Shown here piece by piece: positions 24,681-33,025 of a stretch of DNA of 64,000 nucleotides. The first letter of the stretch is position 1, and every line of letters starts with the position of its first letter. Source of the DNA: JAIBJN01 sp963775395 (GTDB lineage: Bacteria > Actinomycetota > Thermoleophilia > Gaiellales > Gaiellaceae); contig CAVZIX010000005.1 of NCBI GenBank assembly GCA_963775395.1, forward strand, positions 124,001-188,000, written 5' to 3'. A program made the translations under genes and the position numbers. The notes beneath the pieces are model-generated. The model searched no databases. It was not told where the DNA came from and saw nothing but the letters and a program-made list of their open reading frames with translations.

Positions 24681-26122
24681 CAGACCGCCGGCCCCCTGGC
24701 GACCTCGGGATCGAGCCGGCGCGCGAGCCACCGCCCGTCGTCGGGGCTCCCGAGCAGCTCGCCGTGCTCGACGACGACCTTGCCGCGCAGCACGGTTGCC
24801 ACCGGCCAGCCGCGCACCTCCCACCCCTCCCACGGGCTGTAGTCCGACTCGTGATGGAGATCGTCCAGCGCGATCGTGCGCTCGGCAGCGGGATCCCACA
24901 CGGCGAGGTCGGCGTCGCTCCCGACCGCAATCGCGCCCTTGCGCGGATAGAGGCCCATGAGCTTCGCGGGGTTCGTGGAGAAGACATCCGCGAAGCGCTC
25001 GAGCGTCAGCCTCCCCTTGCCATGGCCCTCGGAGAAGCCGATCATCCCCCGCGTTTCGATCCCCACGTGCCCGCCAGGCGTCGTCTCCAGGTCCGTCCCC
25101 GCCATCTTCACGGCGAAGGAGGTCGTGTACTCGTCGGTTGCGAGCGTCGAGAGCCGGCCGTCCGCAAGGCCCTCCCACAGCGCCTCCTGGTGGCCCGGCG
25201 GCTTGAGGCCCATGCCGATGTGGTACTTCGCGCCGTCGGGTCTCGCGTAGTCGTCCGTCGAGAAGCACAGCTGGTTGTGGAGGGCCTCACCGTAGACAGG
25301 CCGTCCGGCAGCCCGCGCCTCGGCGATAGCCCCCATCGGGTCGCGACCGCCCACGTGGACGATGTAGAGCGAGGTGCCGGCTTCCGCGGCCATCCGATCG
25401 CACGCGCGGACGGCCAGCTCCTCGCCCATGAGCGTGTGGACGAGATGGACGTTGTCGAGCCCGTTGCGCCCCTCGCGCCTGAGCTTCGCCTCCATGTGCT
25501 TGATCAGGTCGTCGTCCTCCGCGTGCACCATGACGAGCGCGCCGTGCTCGGCGCAGACCCGCATCACCTCGAAGGCGGAGCCGTTGTCGATGCGCACGCC
25601 AGCCTGCCCGGTGGTCAGGTCCGTCGTGAAGAGCTTCATCGTCGACGTGCCCTCGGCGATCGCGTCTGCCACGCTGGCGATCGTCGCGTCCGAGGGCGAA
25701 CCGGTGAGGACTGGGTGGAACGCAAAGTCGGCGTACGAGCGCCCGGTGAAGACCTCTCGCCGGTGCTCGACCGCGAGCCGCGCGTCGAACTCCTGCTCGG
25801 TGACGTGGATCGCCATGAACGCGAAGGAGAGCACCGTGGTCGTGCCGCCGAAGATCGCAGCCCGGGTCGCGCCCTCCGGCGTCTGAAGCCAGATGTCCTC
25901 GCCCTGCGTCCAGCCGCGGTACATCGGCTCGAAGATGTGAGCGTGCGGCTCGACGCCGCCGGGGAAGACGAGCTTCCCGGTCGCGTCGAGGACGCGGCTC
26001 GCCTCCGGGGCCGACCCGGGCTCGGCGACCACGGCGATCGTCTCGCCCTCGACGCCAACGTCGAGCTCGCGGGCGCCGTCGGGCGTGAAGGCGATGCCGC
26101 CGCTGACGAGGAGGTCAAGCAT
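24680..26122 (-). CDS. Dihydropyrimidinase/D-hydantoinase-like amidohydrolase
   Basis: A 480-residue cyclic amidohydrolase. Metal site: HAH in GVEPHAHIFEP, carboxylated Lys in TSTMKLFTT, His in VMVHAEDDD, His in LYIVHVGG, Asp in ATDEYTT. The usual family start is PGGID(P)HTH; here VEPHAH. The C-terminal strands carry VGSDADLAVWDP. It opens hydantoin- or dihydropyrimidine-like rings. The start overlaps the F420-type oxidoreductase stop by 8 nt, implying a joint pathway. Confidence 0.87.
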   Translation of the reverse strand: MLDLLVSGGIAFTPDGARELDVGVEGETIAVVAEPGSAPEASRVLDATGKLVFPGGVEPHAHIFEPMYRGWTQGEDIWLQTPEGATRAAIFGGTTTVLSFAFMAIHVTEQEFDARLAVEHRREVFTGRSYADFAFHPVLTGSPSDATIASVADAIAEGTSTMKLFTTDLTTGQAGVRIDNGSAFEVMRVCAEHGALVMVHAEDDDLIKHMEAKLRREGRNGLDNVHLVHTLMGEELAVRACDRMAAEAGTSLYIVHVGGRDPMGAIAEARAAGRPVYGEALHNQLCFSTDDYARPDGAKYHIGMGLKPPGHQEALWEGLADGRLSTLATDEYTTSFAVKMAGTDLETTPGGHVGIETRGMIGFSEGHGKGRLTLERFADVFSTNPAKLMGLYPRKGAIAVGSDADLAVWDPAAERTIALDDLHHESDYSPWEGWEVRGWPVATVLRGKVVVEHGELLGSPDDGRWLARRLDPEVARGPAV

Positions 26123-27155
26123 CCCGGAAGCGTGGCAGGACGAGCCGCGCCCAGGAGCCGATCCGCTCGCGGTGCTCCGGAAGGTCGGCGTCGATCGCGC
26201 CGTCGAACCTGCCCGCGCCCGCGGCGATCGCCGCTCGGATCTGGGCCTCGACCTCGTCCGGCGTGCCGGCGAACACGAAGCGCCGCCGCAGGTACTCGCC
26301 GACACCGAGCTCGTCCGCCAGGCGCGCGTAGTGCACCTGCTGCTCCTGCGGGACCGCGCCGTGCGTGACGAGGTCGTAGGCCCGGCCGAGCTCGACGACG
26401 CCCTCCTGGAGCTCCTCCGGGACGAACCGTCCCTCGACGCCCCAGCGCGCGAAGTGGAGGGAGAAGGCGGTCGCGGCCCAGGCGCCGCGCTGCGCGGCCA
26501 CGCCTGGCTCCTCGTCCACGAACCAGAAGCACGTGAACCACACGTCGAGGTCGGCCGCGGAGCGGCCCGCCGACCGGGCGCCTTCCTCGAGGAGCTCGAG
26601 GGAGCCGGACACGACCTCCGGCGTCACGCCCAGGCCCACGATCACGCCGTCGCCGACCCGTCCGGCCACCCTGAGCGCCTGTGGGCCGTGCGCGGAGACG
26701 ACGATCGGGATCTGCCGGCCGGCCGCCCAGGGAAGCCGCACGGTCTCGCCTCGATACTCCGCCTCGCCCTCGGCCAGAAGCTGCCGGACGGTGACGACGT
26801 ACTCCTCCAGCAGAGCCAGGCTCGCGGTCTTCATGCCCAGATGCCAGACGCCGGTGCCGCCGGCGCCGATACCGATGTACACCCGCCCGGGCGCGAGATC
26901 GTCGACGCTCGCCGCAGCGCTCGCGGTCACGACGGGGTGGCGGCTGAGCGGGTTCGTGACCCAGGTGCCGAGACGGACGCGTTCCGTCCCGCGCGCCATC
27001 GCGCCGAGCGTGACCCAGGGCTCCCTGAAGAGGGCGGGCGAGTCCCACACACCGATGCGGTCGTACCCGAGCGCCTCGGCCTCGGCTGCCTCCGCCGCGA
27101 CACCGTCGGCGGGACCGGGCGTGACGCTGAAACCGAACTGAGGCCGGGCACCCAC
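26115..27155 (-). CDS. F420-type LLM-class oxidoreductase
   Basis: A 346-residue TIM-barrel protein: PQFGFSVTP, AEALGYDRIGVWDSP, RVRLGTWVTNPLSRHPVVTASAAAS, VYIGIGAGGTG, IPIVVSAHGPQALRVAGRVGDGVIVGLG. These match F420-dependent members more than FMN luciferases. It may supply a reduced or oxidised substrate to the overlapping hydantoinase. GTG 27155 is chosen because it places PQFGFSV at the first strand; the lipoprotein stop is 2 nt upstream. Confidence 0.85.
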   Translation of the reverse strand: MGARPQFGFSVTPGPADGVAAEAAEAEALGYDRIGVWDSPALFREPWVTLGAMARGTERVRLGTWVTNPLSRHPVVTASAAASVDDLAPGRVYIGIGAGGTGVWHLGMKTASLALLEEYVVTVRQLLAEGEAEYRGETVRLPWAAGRQIPIVVSAHGPQALRVAGRVGDGVIVGLGVTPEVVSGSLELLEEGARSAGRSAADLDVWFTCFWFVDEEPGVAAQRGAWAATAFSLHFARWGVEGRFVPEELQEGVVELGRAYDLVTHGAVPQEQQVHYARLADELGVGEYLRRRFVFAGTPDEVEAQIRAAIAAGAGRFDGAIDADLPEHRERIGSWARLVLPRFRDA

Positions 27156-27157
27156 GC

Positions 27158-28369
27158 CTAGCTGAACGTTTCCAGGGCGCCGTTCATGCTGCGCACACCC
27201 TCGACGCACGCACGCCGGGCCGCGGGGTCGGGCAGCGACCCGCACCCGAACTGCTCGAACGCGCCGTCGGTCAGCACGGCCAGTACCTTGCCGAGCCAGC
27301 GATAGCACGCGAGCGCCGTGTCGCCAGGGAATCCGTCGCACTGGCGGATGAGCGCGACCAGGTCCTCCGGCGCGGCAGTCGCGAGGAGGTTTTGCACCTT
27401 CGTGCCGCGGATGCAGCTGACGGCGTCCTCGCCCCCGAACTCGGTGCAGATCGCGAGCTGCGCGCTCGGGTCAGGAGGCCCGACGACGGAGGCCGCCGTG
27501 ATGCACGCCTGACGCTGCAGGCCGCCCAGGCCCGTGCACAGCGCCTCGATGTCCTCCGCCCCGTTCACGGGCTGGTCCGGCCGGTCGTCGACGAAGGCGC
27601 GGTACCAGCACGGGCGCACGAACTGGGGATCCTGAGCCCCGCACAGCTCGCGCGGGTCGCCGACGACCTCGTCGGGCGGCTCGGTCTCGTCCGCGCCGAT
27701 GACCGCGAACCAGTAGTCATGGAAGGCGCCCTGCGAGCAGTCGGGCGCGCTCGCGTCGCCGAGAGCCGCACAGAGCTGCAAAGCTCCGTCGATGTCCTCG
27801 CGGACGAGGCGCATGAAGGCATGGCCGAAGCCGTGCACGCAGCTGTAGCGCTGGTAACGGGTGTCCGTCTCGTCGCAGACGGCGGCCGACTCCGCCGGCC
27901 GGCTCAGGTCGATCTGCGGCGCGACGCCGGTGACCAACCCATGTGCGAAGCCCGCAGTGCAGCCCGGCTCGTTGGACTGCGGCAGGTACGTCATCAGGTT
28001 CGCGAGCGTGACCTCGTGCTCGGCGGCGAACTCGCGCCCGACCGTGTGCATGAGCCCGTGGCAGTCGCCGAGGAGCCGCCCGCTGGGGTCGGAGTAGGCT
28101 GCGACCGCGGCTTCCTCGAGCGGTCCCGCCGGGTCGTCCTCGCCCTCGAAGAGGGCGGCGAGCGCGGAGGCGTAGCAGCCGCGGGCTTCGTCGGCATCGG
28201 CGAGCTCCCCGCACGCCTCCAGCCCGAGCTCCCCGACCGGGAGCGTCTCGACCGCCGTCGACGGCGGCGACGACTCGGGCGCCTGGTCATCGCCGGAGCA
28301 CGCGACGAGGCTCGCCGCAAGGGCGGCAAGCACCGCAATTCCGAGGATCACCCGCCGCACACGAGTCAT
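27158..28369 (-). CDS. Lipoprotein with tandem two-cysteine repeats
   Basis: A 403-residue protein. Signal VRRVILGIAVLAALAASLVAC ends in a lipobox. The mature part carries roughly eight to ten units with two cysteines 6-14 residues apart, often (L/I)C-x(3)-G ... C-x(2)-(G/A/R), for example LCTGLGGLQRQAC, ICTEFGGEDAVSC, QCDGFPGDTALAC, GCGSLPDPAARRAC. Middle units also hold His: CHGLMHTVG, CTAGFAHG, CVHGFGHAF, CSQGAFHD. This suggests a disulfide-braced helical-hairpin solenoid on the cell surface, perhaps metal-binding. No family is recognised. GTG 28360 is an alternative start because TACGAT at 28367-28372 would give a leaderless message there. Confidence 0.75.
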   Translation of the reverse strand: MTRVRRVILGIAVLAALAASLVACSGDDQAPESSPPSTAVETLPVGELGLEACGELADADEARGCYASALAALFEGEDDPAGPLEEAAVAAYSDPSGRLLGDCHGLMHTVGREFAAEHEVTLANLMTYLPQSNEPGCTAGFAHGLVTGVAPQIDLSRPAESAAVCDETDTRYQRYSCVHGFGHAFMRLVREDIDGALQLCAALGDASAPDCSQGAFHDYWFAVIGADETEPPDEVVGDPRELCGAQDPQFVRPCWYRAFVDDRPDQPVNGAEDIEALCTGLGGLQRQACITAASVVGPPDPSAQLAICTEFGGEDAVSCIRGTKVQNLLATAAPEDLVALIRQCDGFPGDTALACYRWLGKVLAVLTDGAFEQFGCGSLPDPAARRACVEGVRSMNGALETFS

Positions 28370-28392
28370 CGTAGTGCGGCCCGCCGGGGCGA

Positions 28393-29259
28393 CTAGCTCG
28401 AAGCAGTCAGCAAGAGCCCGATGCCGGAGGGGTCGCGCACGAGCACGCCGTCCTCCCTGGCGTCCGGCTCGCCGCCGGTGTCCGCCACTCGCGCCGCGAC
28501 CCGGTCGCGCTCACGCGCTTCGGGAAGGACGATGGTCGCGTGCCGGAGCGCTGCGGTGCCCGGAGGAGGCGGGGGCGCCCCCAGGCTGTGCCAGGTGTTC
28601 GCGCCGACGTGATGGTGGTATCCACCGGCAGCCAGGAAGGCCGCGGACCCGAACAGCTCGCCCATGACGTCGAAGCCGAGAACGTCCCGGTAGAACTCGA
28701 TCGTCGCGGCGAGGTCCGCGACCTGGAGGTGGACGTGACCCATGTCCGTCCAGGCCGGCAGGCCGTCGAAGGGCTCGGTGGCCGGGTCGTCCAGCTCGCC
28801 CATCAGGTCGGCGACGTCGAGTGGATCGGTCGTCATCCGCGTGCCGACGAGCCCCTCCCAGACCACCCGCGGACGGTCGTGGTAGATCTCGATCCCGTGC
28901 CCGTCCGGGTCGGTGAGGTAGATCGCCTCGCTGACGAAGTGGTCGGACATCCCGAGCAGCGCGACCTGGTCGCGCGCTGCGTGGGCAAGCCAGCGCGCGA
29001 GGTCGGCGCGCTCGGGGACGCGCAGCGCGAAGTGGTAGAGCCCGGTGTGGCGGCTCGCCGGCCGGGCGCCCGGCTCCTCGACGAGGCCGAGAAGCTCGAC
29101 GTCCCCGACGCCCAGCGACGCCGCGCCCGGCCTCTCCTCCAGGACCGCGAGGCCGACGGCCTCCCGGTAGTAGGCGAGCGACCGCGCGAGGTCGGCGACG
29201 GTCACGTGCACGGCCCCCATGCTCGTGGTCGCGGGCAGCGACTCCGTGGCCGTCGTCAT
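28393..29259 (-). CDS. VOC dioxygenase, CatE/catechol-2,3-dioxygenase-like
   Basis: A 288-residue, two-module VOC enzyme: AVHVTVADLARSLAYYREAVGLAVL, HFALRVPERADLARWL, AIYLTDPDGHGIEIYHDRP, MGHVHLQVADLAATIEFYRDVLGFDVM, GGYHHHVGANTW. Ligands appear to be His in VHL(Q)V, His in YHHH and a late acidic residue that is not obvious (final strand GIGLLLTAS), so the iron site may be incomplete. ATG 29259 is preferred over GTG 29268 because it sits 7 nt behind TATCGT. Confidence 0.8.
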   Translation of the reverse strand: MTTATESLPATTSMGAVHVTVADLARSLAYYREAVGLAVLEERPGAASLGVGDVELLGLVEEPGARPASRHTGLYHFALRVPERADLARWLAHAARDQVALLGMSDHFVSEAIYLTDPDGHGIEIYHDRPRVVWEGLVGTRMTTDPLDVADLMGELDDPATEPFDGLPAWTDMGHVHLQVADLAATIEFYRDVLGFDVMGELFGSAAFLAAGGYHHHVGANTWHSLGAPPPPPGTAALRHATIVLPEARERDRVAARVADTGGEPDAREDGVLVRDPSGIGLLLTASS

Positions 29260-29266
29260 GCCGATC

Positions 29267-29272
29267 ACGATA
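29267..29272 (-). promoter_or_regulatory. -10 box of a leaderless VOC gene
   Basis: TATCGT on the minus strand ends 7 nt before the ATG at 29259; no Shine-Dalgarno is present. Confidence 0.45.
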
Positions 29273-29434
29273 GCCGGGCCGAAACGCCTCGTCGCAGGTG
29301 TCTCTTTACGAATCGCTGACAGGACGCGTACCTCCTGCTGACAGACCGGCCGTAGTTTGGCCCGCGGAATCCCTTGACCTGGGGTCGGGGCCGTCGCCTC
29401 ATCAGCCGATCAGGGTCGAGGAGCCGTACGCCGT

Positions 29435-30583
29435 ATGCGTTTCCGACGCCTACTCCCCCCACTCGTCCTTCTTGCCGCGCTCGCGGTTCCCGCGACCGGC
29501 TCGGCCAACGACCTCCCGAACGGCTCGTTCGAGAGCCGGCTGCAGTCCTGGGCGCCGATGGGCTCGGCGCTCGCGACTCGGTCGGGTGGGGTGCACGGGT
29601 CGCGCTACGCACGTGCGGCGCTCCGTCGCGGAACCGCGTTCGGCCTCTTCACCACGCCGAGCCTCGACCTCGACGCCGGGCAGAGCATCTCCGCCCGCGC
29701 GTCGATGCGGGCTCCGAGAGGGAAGCGGGTCTGCGTCCGGATCCGCGAGCGCCGCGCCGGCACGCTCGTCGCCCAGGCCGTGCGGTGTGTGGCATCCACC
29801 GGCGCGTGGCAGCGGCCGCCCGCGCTCGGGTACACGGTGCGGCGCGGGGACAGCACCCTCGCGCTTGCGGTGTTCGAGCGGCGCACGAGGGCTCGCAACT
29901 GGATCGACGTCGACAACGTCGTGCTCAGCGTCGCCCCGCTCGGCACGCCGCCGGCGGGGACGGTCATCGTCACCGACCGGCCATGGAACTGCACCGGGGC
30001 CCTCTCCGCCTTCGGGGCGCTTCCGATCAAGGTCGTCTCGACGATCGCCAACGCGAGCGCCAACGACAACGACAACGCCGTCAGCCTCCGAGGCTGCTCG
30101 GGTGACGGCGACCCGGCGACGATCGACCTGATCCTCGACATCCGCGGCAACCGCGGCGCGATCGGCACGTCCTACGACGCCGTTCGCATCGGCCAGAACG
30201 CGCACGACCTCGTCGTGACCGGAAACGCCGAGTGCGGCGCCCGCAGCTCGAACCCGTCCATCCACCAGGACATCGTGCAGGCGCTTTCCGGCAGCAACAT
30301 CACCTTCGTCGACTTCACGTCGGGCGACCCCTTCACGGGCCGCTGGACGTGCTGGGGCGCGGGTGGCGGCTGGTACATCACCTGGGCCAACGCCGGCATC
30401 CCGACCGACCTGATGTGCCTGCGCTGCATCCTGGCGACCTACAACCAGAACCTGCGCATCGGCGAGTCCGTCCGCTCGGGCGCCCGTGACTCCGTCTTCG
30501 GGTACTCGCGCTCGTACGGCACCTTCGTCGAGTCGGGCGCGCAGAGCCCGGTCAACGTCAACAACCGCGTCATCCGCTACTAG
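29435..30583 (+). CDS. Secreted protein with jelly-roll and beta-helix regions
   Basis: A 382-residue exported protein. Signal peptide about 1-24 (ATGSA cleavage region). Residues 25-165 look like a carbohydrate-binding jelly roll: NDLPNGSFESRLQSW, GSRYARAALR, GYTVRRGDSTLALAVF, NWIDVDNVVLS. Residues 170-382 are a right-handed beta-helix type fold (DLILDIRGNRG, VRIGQNAHDLVVTGNAEC, GSNITFVDFTSGD, NQNLRIGESVRSG) with several cysteine pairs. It may bind or cleave polysaccharide, but no catalytic residues can be assigned. Confidence 0.75.
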   Translation: MRFRRLLPPLVLLAALAVPATGSANDLPNGSFESRLQSWAPMGSALATRSGGVHGSRYARAALRRGTAFGLFTTPSLDLDAGQSISARASMRAPRGKRVCVRIRERRAGTLVAQAVRCVASTGAWQRPPALGYTVRRGDSTLALAVFERRTRARNWIDVDNVVLSVAPLGTPPAGTVIVTDRPWNCTGALSAFGALPIKVVSTIANASANDNDNAVSLRGCSGDGDPATIDLILDIRGNRGAIGTSYDAVRIGQNAHDLVVTGNAECGARSSNPSIHQDIVQALSGSNITFVDFTSGDPFTGRWTCWGAGGGWYITWANAGIPTDLMCLRCILATYNQNLRIGESVRSGARDSVFGYSRSYGTFVESGAQSPVNVNNRVIRY

Positions 30584-30595
30584 GCAGCGAAAGGC

Positions 30596-30618
30596 GCGGC
30601 CCGCATCGCGCGGGCCGC
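30596..30618. terminator. Hairpin between convergent genes
   Basis: A perfect 8-bp GCGGCCCG/CGGGCCGC stem with a 7-nt loop, directly between the two convergent stops (30583 and 30625). No strong T-tract, so termination strength is uncertain. Confidence 0.55.
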
Positions 30619-30624
30619 CCCGCC

Positions 30625-31074
30625 CTACCGGGCGGAGCCGACTCGGCGCTCGGCCTCGGCCTTCAGGTAGCGAACCCCGTCCTCGAGCGCAGCGTCCAGC
30701 GTTTTCTGTATGCGCCCGCGCATGAGCCGGGCGAGCAGGCCGGAGAAGGATTCCTCCGTCTGGACGTGCGTGCCGCCGTCTCGCGGCTCGAGTCGCCACA
30801 CGTGGACGGCTCCGATCCCCATCGTTCGCCCGGTCCAGCCCACGAGTCGCGGCGGGTCGAGGCGCTCGATCCGCGACTTGATCGTGCCCGGCTTGGACTT
30901 CCAGCGGAACTCGGTGCCCTCGGCCACCGGGCCCTTCACCTCCACGGACTTCACGTCCGGGTTCCAGCTGGGCCAGAGCTCGAAGCCCGTGAGCACGCCC
31001 CAGACGACCTCGGGCGAGGCGTCGATCTGACCCTCGCTCGAGCCGACGACAGGCGCCTCACGGTCGACGTCCAT
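30625..31074 (-). CDS. SRPBCC/polyketide-cyclase-like protein
   Basis: A 149-residue START-like fold: SSEGQIDASPEVVWGVLTGFELWPSWNPDVKSVEV, strands around FRWKSKPGTIKSRIERLDPPRLVGWTGR, HVWRLEPRDGGTHVQTEESF, and a long C-terminal helix (RIQKTLDAALEDGVRYLKAEAE). Such proteins bind hydrophobic ligands in a deep cavity. No operon partner. Confidence 0.82.
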   Translation of the reverse strand: MDVDREAPVVGSSEGQIDASPEVVWGVLTGFELWPSWNPDVKSVEVKGPVAEGTEFRWKSKPGTIKSRIERLDPPRLVGWTGRTMGIGAVHVWRLEPRDGGTHVQTEESFSGLLARLMRGRIQKTLDAALEDGVRYLKAEAERRVGSAR

Positions 31075-31159
31075 GCGGCGACCCTACGCCCGTAGGCGCG
31101 TTCGGTCTAGCACGAGTCCGGGTAGGCGACCTGTGACACCGAGACACAGGGGGACACAC

Positions 31160-32956
31160 ATGGGACGGATCTCGATGCGCCCGCTGCTCGTGGCGCTCGC
31201 GGTCGTGCTGCTCGCCGCGCCCGCCGCGGCCACGGCGACGCAGACCAGGACATCCGAGCCGGTCAAGGAACCGACCGCGATCGGCCGGGGCGGCGCCGCC
31301 GCCACGGTGGACGTGCTCGCCACGGCGGCGGCAGTCGACGTGCTGCGGCGCGGCGGGAACGCCGTCGACGCCGCCGTCGCGGCCGCCGGCGTGCTCGGCG
31401 TGACGGAGCCGTTCTCCGCCGGGATCGGCGGCGGCGGCTTCATGGTCATCCGAACGGCGAAGGGCAAGGTGACGACGATCGACGCGCGGGAGAAGGCGCA
31501 CGGGGCGATGCAGCCGGACTCCTTCTGGGAGAACGGCGTGCCGCTGCCCTTCAACGACGCGCGCTACAGCGGGCTCTCCGCGGGCGTGCCGGGCACCGTC
31601 CTGGGCTGGGAGACGGCCCTGCGCCGCTACGGGACGATGTCCCTCCGCAAGGTTCTCGAGCATGGGATCGAGGTGGCCCGCAAGGGCTTCGTCGTCGACC
31701 AGGTCTTCTTCGACCAGACGCTCGCGAACGTCGACTGGTTCAACGACGTCCCCTCGTCCGAGGCGCTTTACCTCGACCCGGACGGGACACCTCGCGACGT
31801 CGGCACGACCCTGCGCAACCCCGACCTTGCGCGCGCCTACGAACGGATCGCCAGGCTCGGCTCGCGGGGCTTCTACCGCGGCGACATCGCCGAGGCGATC
31901 GTGGATGCCGTCCGGCAGCCTCCCATCGCCGTGGACGCCAACCACGTCTGGCGCCCGGGCCTGATGACCCTGGACGACCTGAAGCGCTACACCGCGCCCG
32001 AGCGGAAGCCGACGAAGATCCGCTACCGGGGCCTCGAGGTCTACGGGATGGGCCCGCCCTCGAGCGGCGGCTCCACGGTCGGCGAGGCGCTCAACATCCT
32101 CGAGGGCTACGACCTGCGAAACGCGACCCGGACGCAGGCGCTGCACCTCTTCCTCGAGGCCTCGCGCTTCGCCTTCGCAGACCGCAACGCCTACCTGGCC
32201 GACCCGGAGTACTTCGACGTGCCGCTCAGGGGCCTGCTCTCGGACGGCTTCGCCGCCGAGCGTCGGGCGCTGATCAACCCGGCCCACGCAGCGACGAGCC
32301 CGGTCGCGCCCGGGAACCCGTACCCCTACGACGGCGGCGGGGCGGGCGGCCAGGCATCCGTGACCGCGACGCAGAGCGAGACGACGACCCACCTGACGGT
32401 CTCCGACCGCAAGGGCACGGTCGTCTCGTACACGTTCACGATCGAGTCCACCGGCGGCAACGGCATCGTCGTGCCGGGCTGGGGCTTCCTGCTCAACAAC
32501 GAGCTGACGGACTTCAACTTCGACTCGCTCACGCACCCGAACCGGGTCGAGGGCGGCAAGCGCCCGCGCAGCTCGATGAGCCCGACGATCGTCCTCGACC
32601 GGGGCAAGCCGCGCCTCGCGCTCGGCTCGCCGGGCGGGTCGACGATCATCACGACGGTGCTCCAGCTCCTGGTCGACAGGCTCGACCTCGGCTCGACGCT
32701 GCCCGAGGCGATCGCGGCGCCGCGCGCGACGCAGCGAAACACCGCGTCGACGCTCGCGGAGGCTGCGTTCCTGGCCTCGCCCGAGGCGCAGGCTCTCGTC
32801 GCCACCTATGGGCATGTCCTCGCCCCGACGGGCGAGATCGGCGCCGCCACGGGGATCGAGTTCCTCCGCGACGGGCGCGTGCTGGCCGCAGCCGAGCCGG
32901 TCCGCCGCGGTGGAGGGAGCGCGATGATCGCGCCCTCCTGGCGCTGGCGCCACTGA
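31160..32956 (+). CDS. ggt: Gamma-glutamyltransferase (secreted)
   Basis: A 598-residue Ntn hydrolase with a Sec signal (about 1-28). The large subunit has RRGGNAVDAAVAA, GIGGGGFMVI and ARYSGLSAGVPGTV. The autoprocessing site is at QSETTTHLTVSDRKGTVVS, where the Thr of TTH becomes the N-terminal nucleophile of the small subunit. SSMSPTIV and LGSPGGSTIIT form the oxyanion and substrate sites. It hydrolyses or transfers the gamma-glutamyl group of glutathione-like or polyglutamyl compounds outside the membrane. The ATG at 31160 has GGGGGA upstream. Confidence 0.93.
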   Translation: MGRISMRPLLVALAVVLLAAPAAATATQTRTSEPVKEPTAIGRGGAAATVDVLATAAAVDVLRRGGNAVDAAVAAAGVLGVTEPFSAGIGGGGFMVIRTAKGKVTTIDAREKAHGAMQPDSFWENGVPLPFNDARYSGLSAGVPGTVLGWETALRRYGTMSLRKVLEHGIEVARKGFVVDQVFFDQTLANVDWFNDVPSSEALYLDPDGTPRDVGTTLRNPDLARAYERIARLGSRGFYRGDIAEAIVDAVRQPPIAVDANHVWRPGLMTLDDLKRYTAPERKPTKIRYRGLEVYGMGPPSSGGSTVGEALNILEGYDLRNATRTQALHLFLEASRFAFADRNAYLADPEYFDVPLRGLLSDGFAAERRALINPAHAATSPVAPGNPYPYDGGGAGGQASVTATQSETTTHLTVSDRKGTVVSYTFTIESTGGNGIVVPGWGFLLNNELTDFNFDSLTHPNRVEGGKRPRSSMSPTIVLDRGKPRLALGSPGGSTIITTVLQLLVDRLDLGSTLPEAIAAPRATQRNTASTLAEAAFLASPEAQALVATYGHVLAPTGEIGAATGIEFLRDGRVLAAAEPVRRGGGSAMIAPSWRWRH

Positions 32957-32979
32957 GGCTCGAGCGCACGAGGAACAGA

Positions 32980-33005
32980 GAAAGCCCCGCGCGAGCGGGG
33001 CTTTC
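32980..33005. terminator. Bidirectional rho-independent terminator
   Basis: An 11-bp perfect stem GAAAGCCCCGC/GCGGGGCTTTC around a GCGA tetraloop, between the convergent ggt and MFS genes. The A-rich and T-rich ends allow function in both directions. Confidence 0.85.
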
Positions 33006-33025
33006 TCGTGGCGTGAGGAAGCTCG

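Noticed and set aside
27158..28369. Multiheme cytochrome
   Set aside because: The Cys/His patterns are C-H-G-x2-H and C-x4-H types; no CxxCH heme motif occurs.
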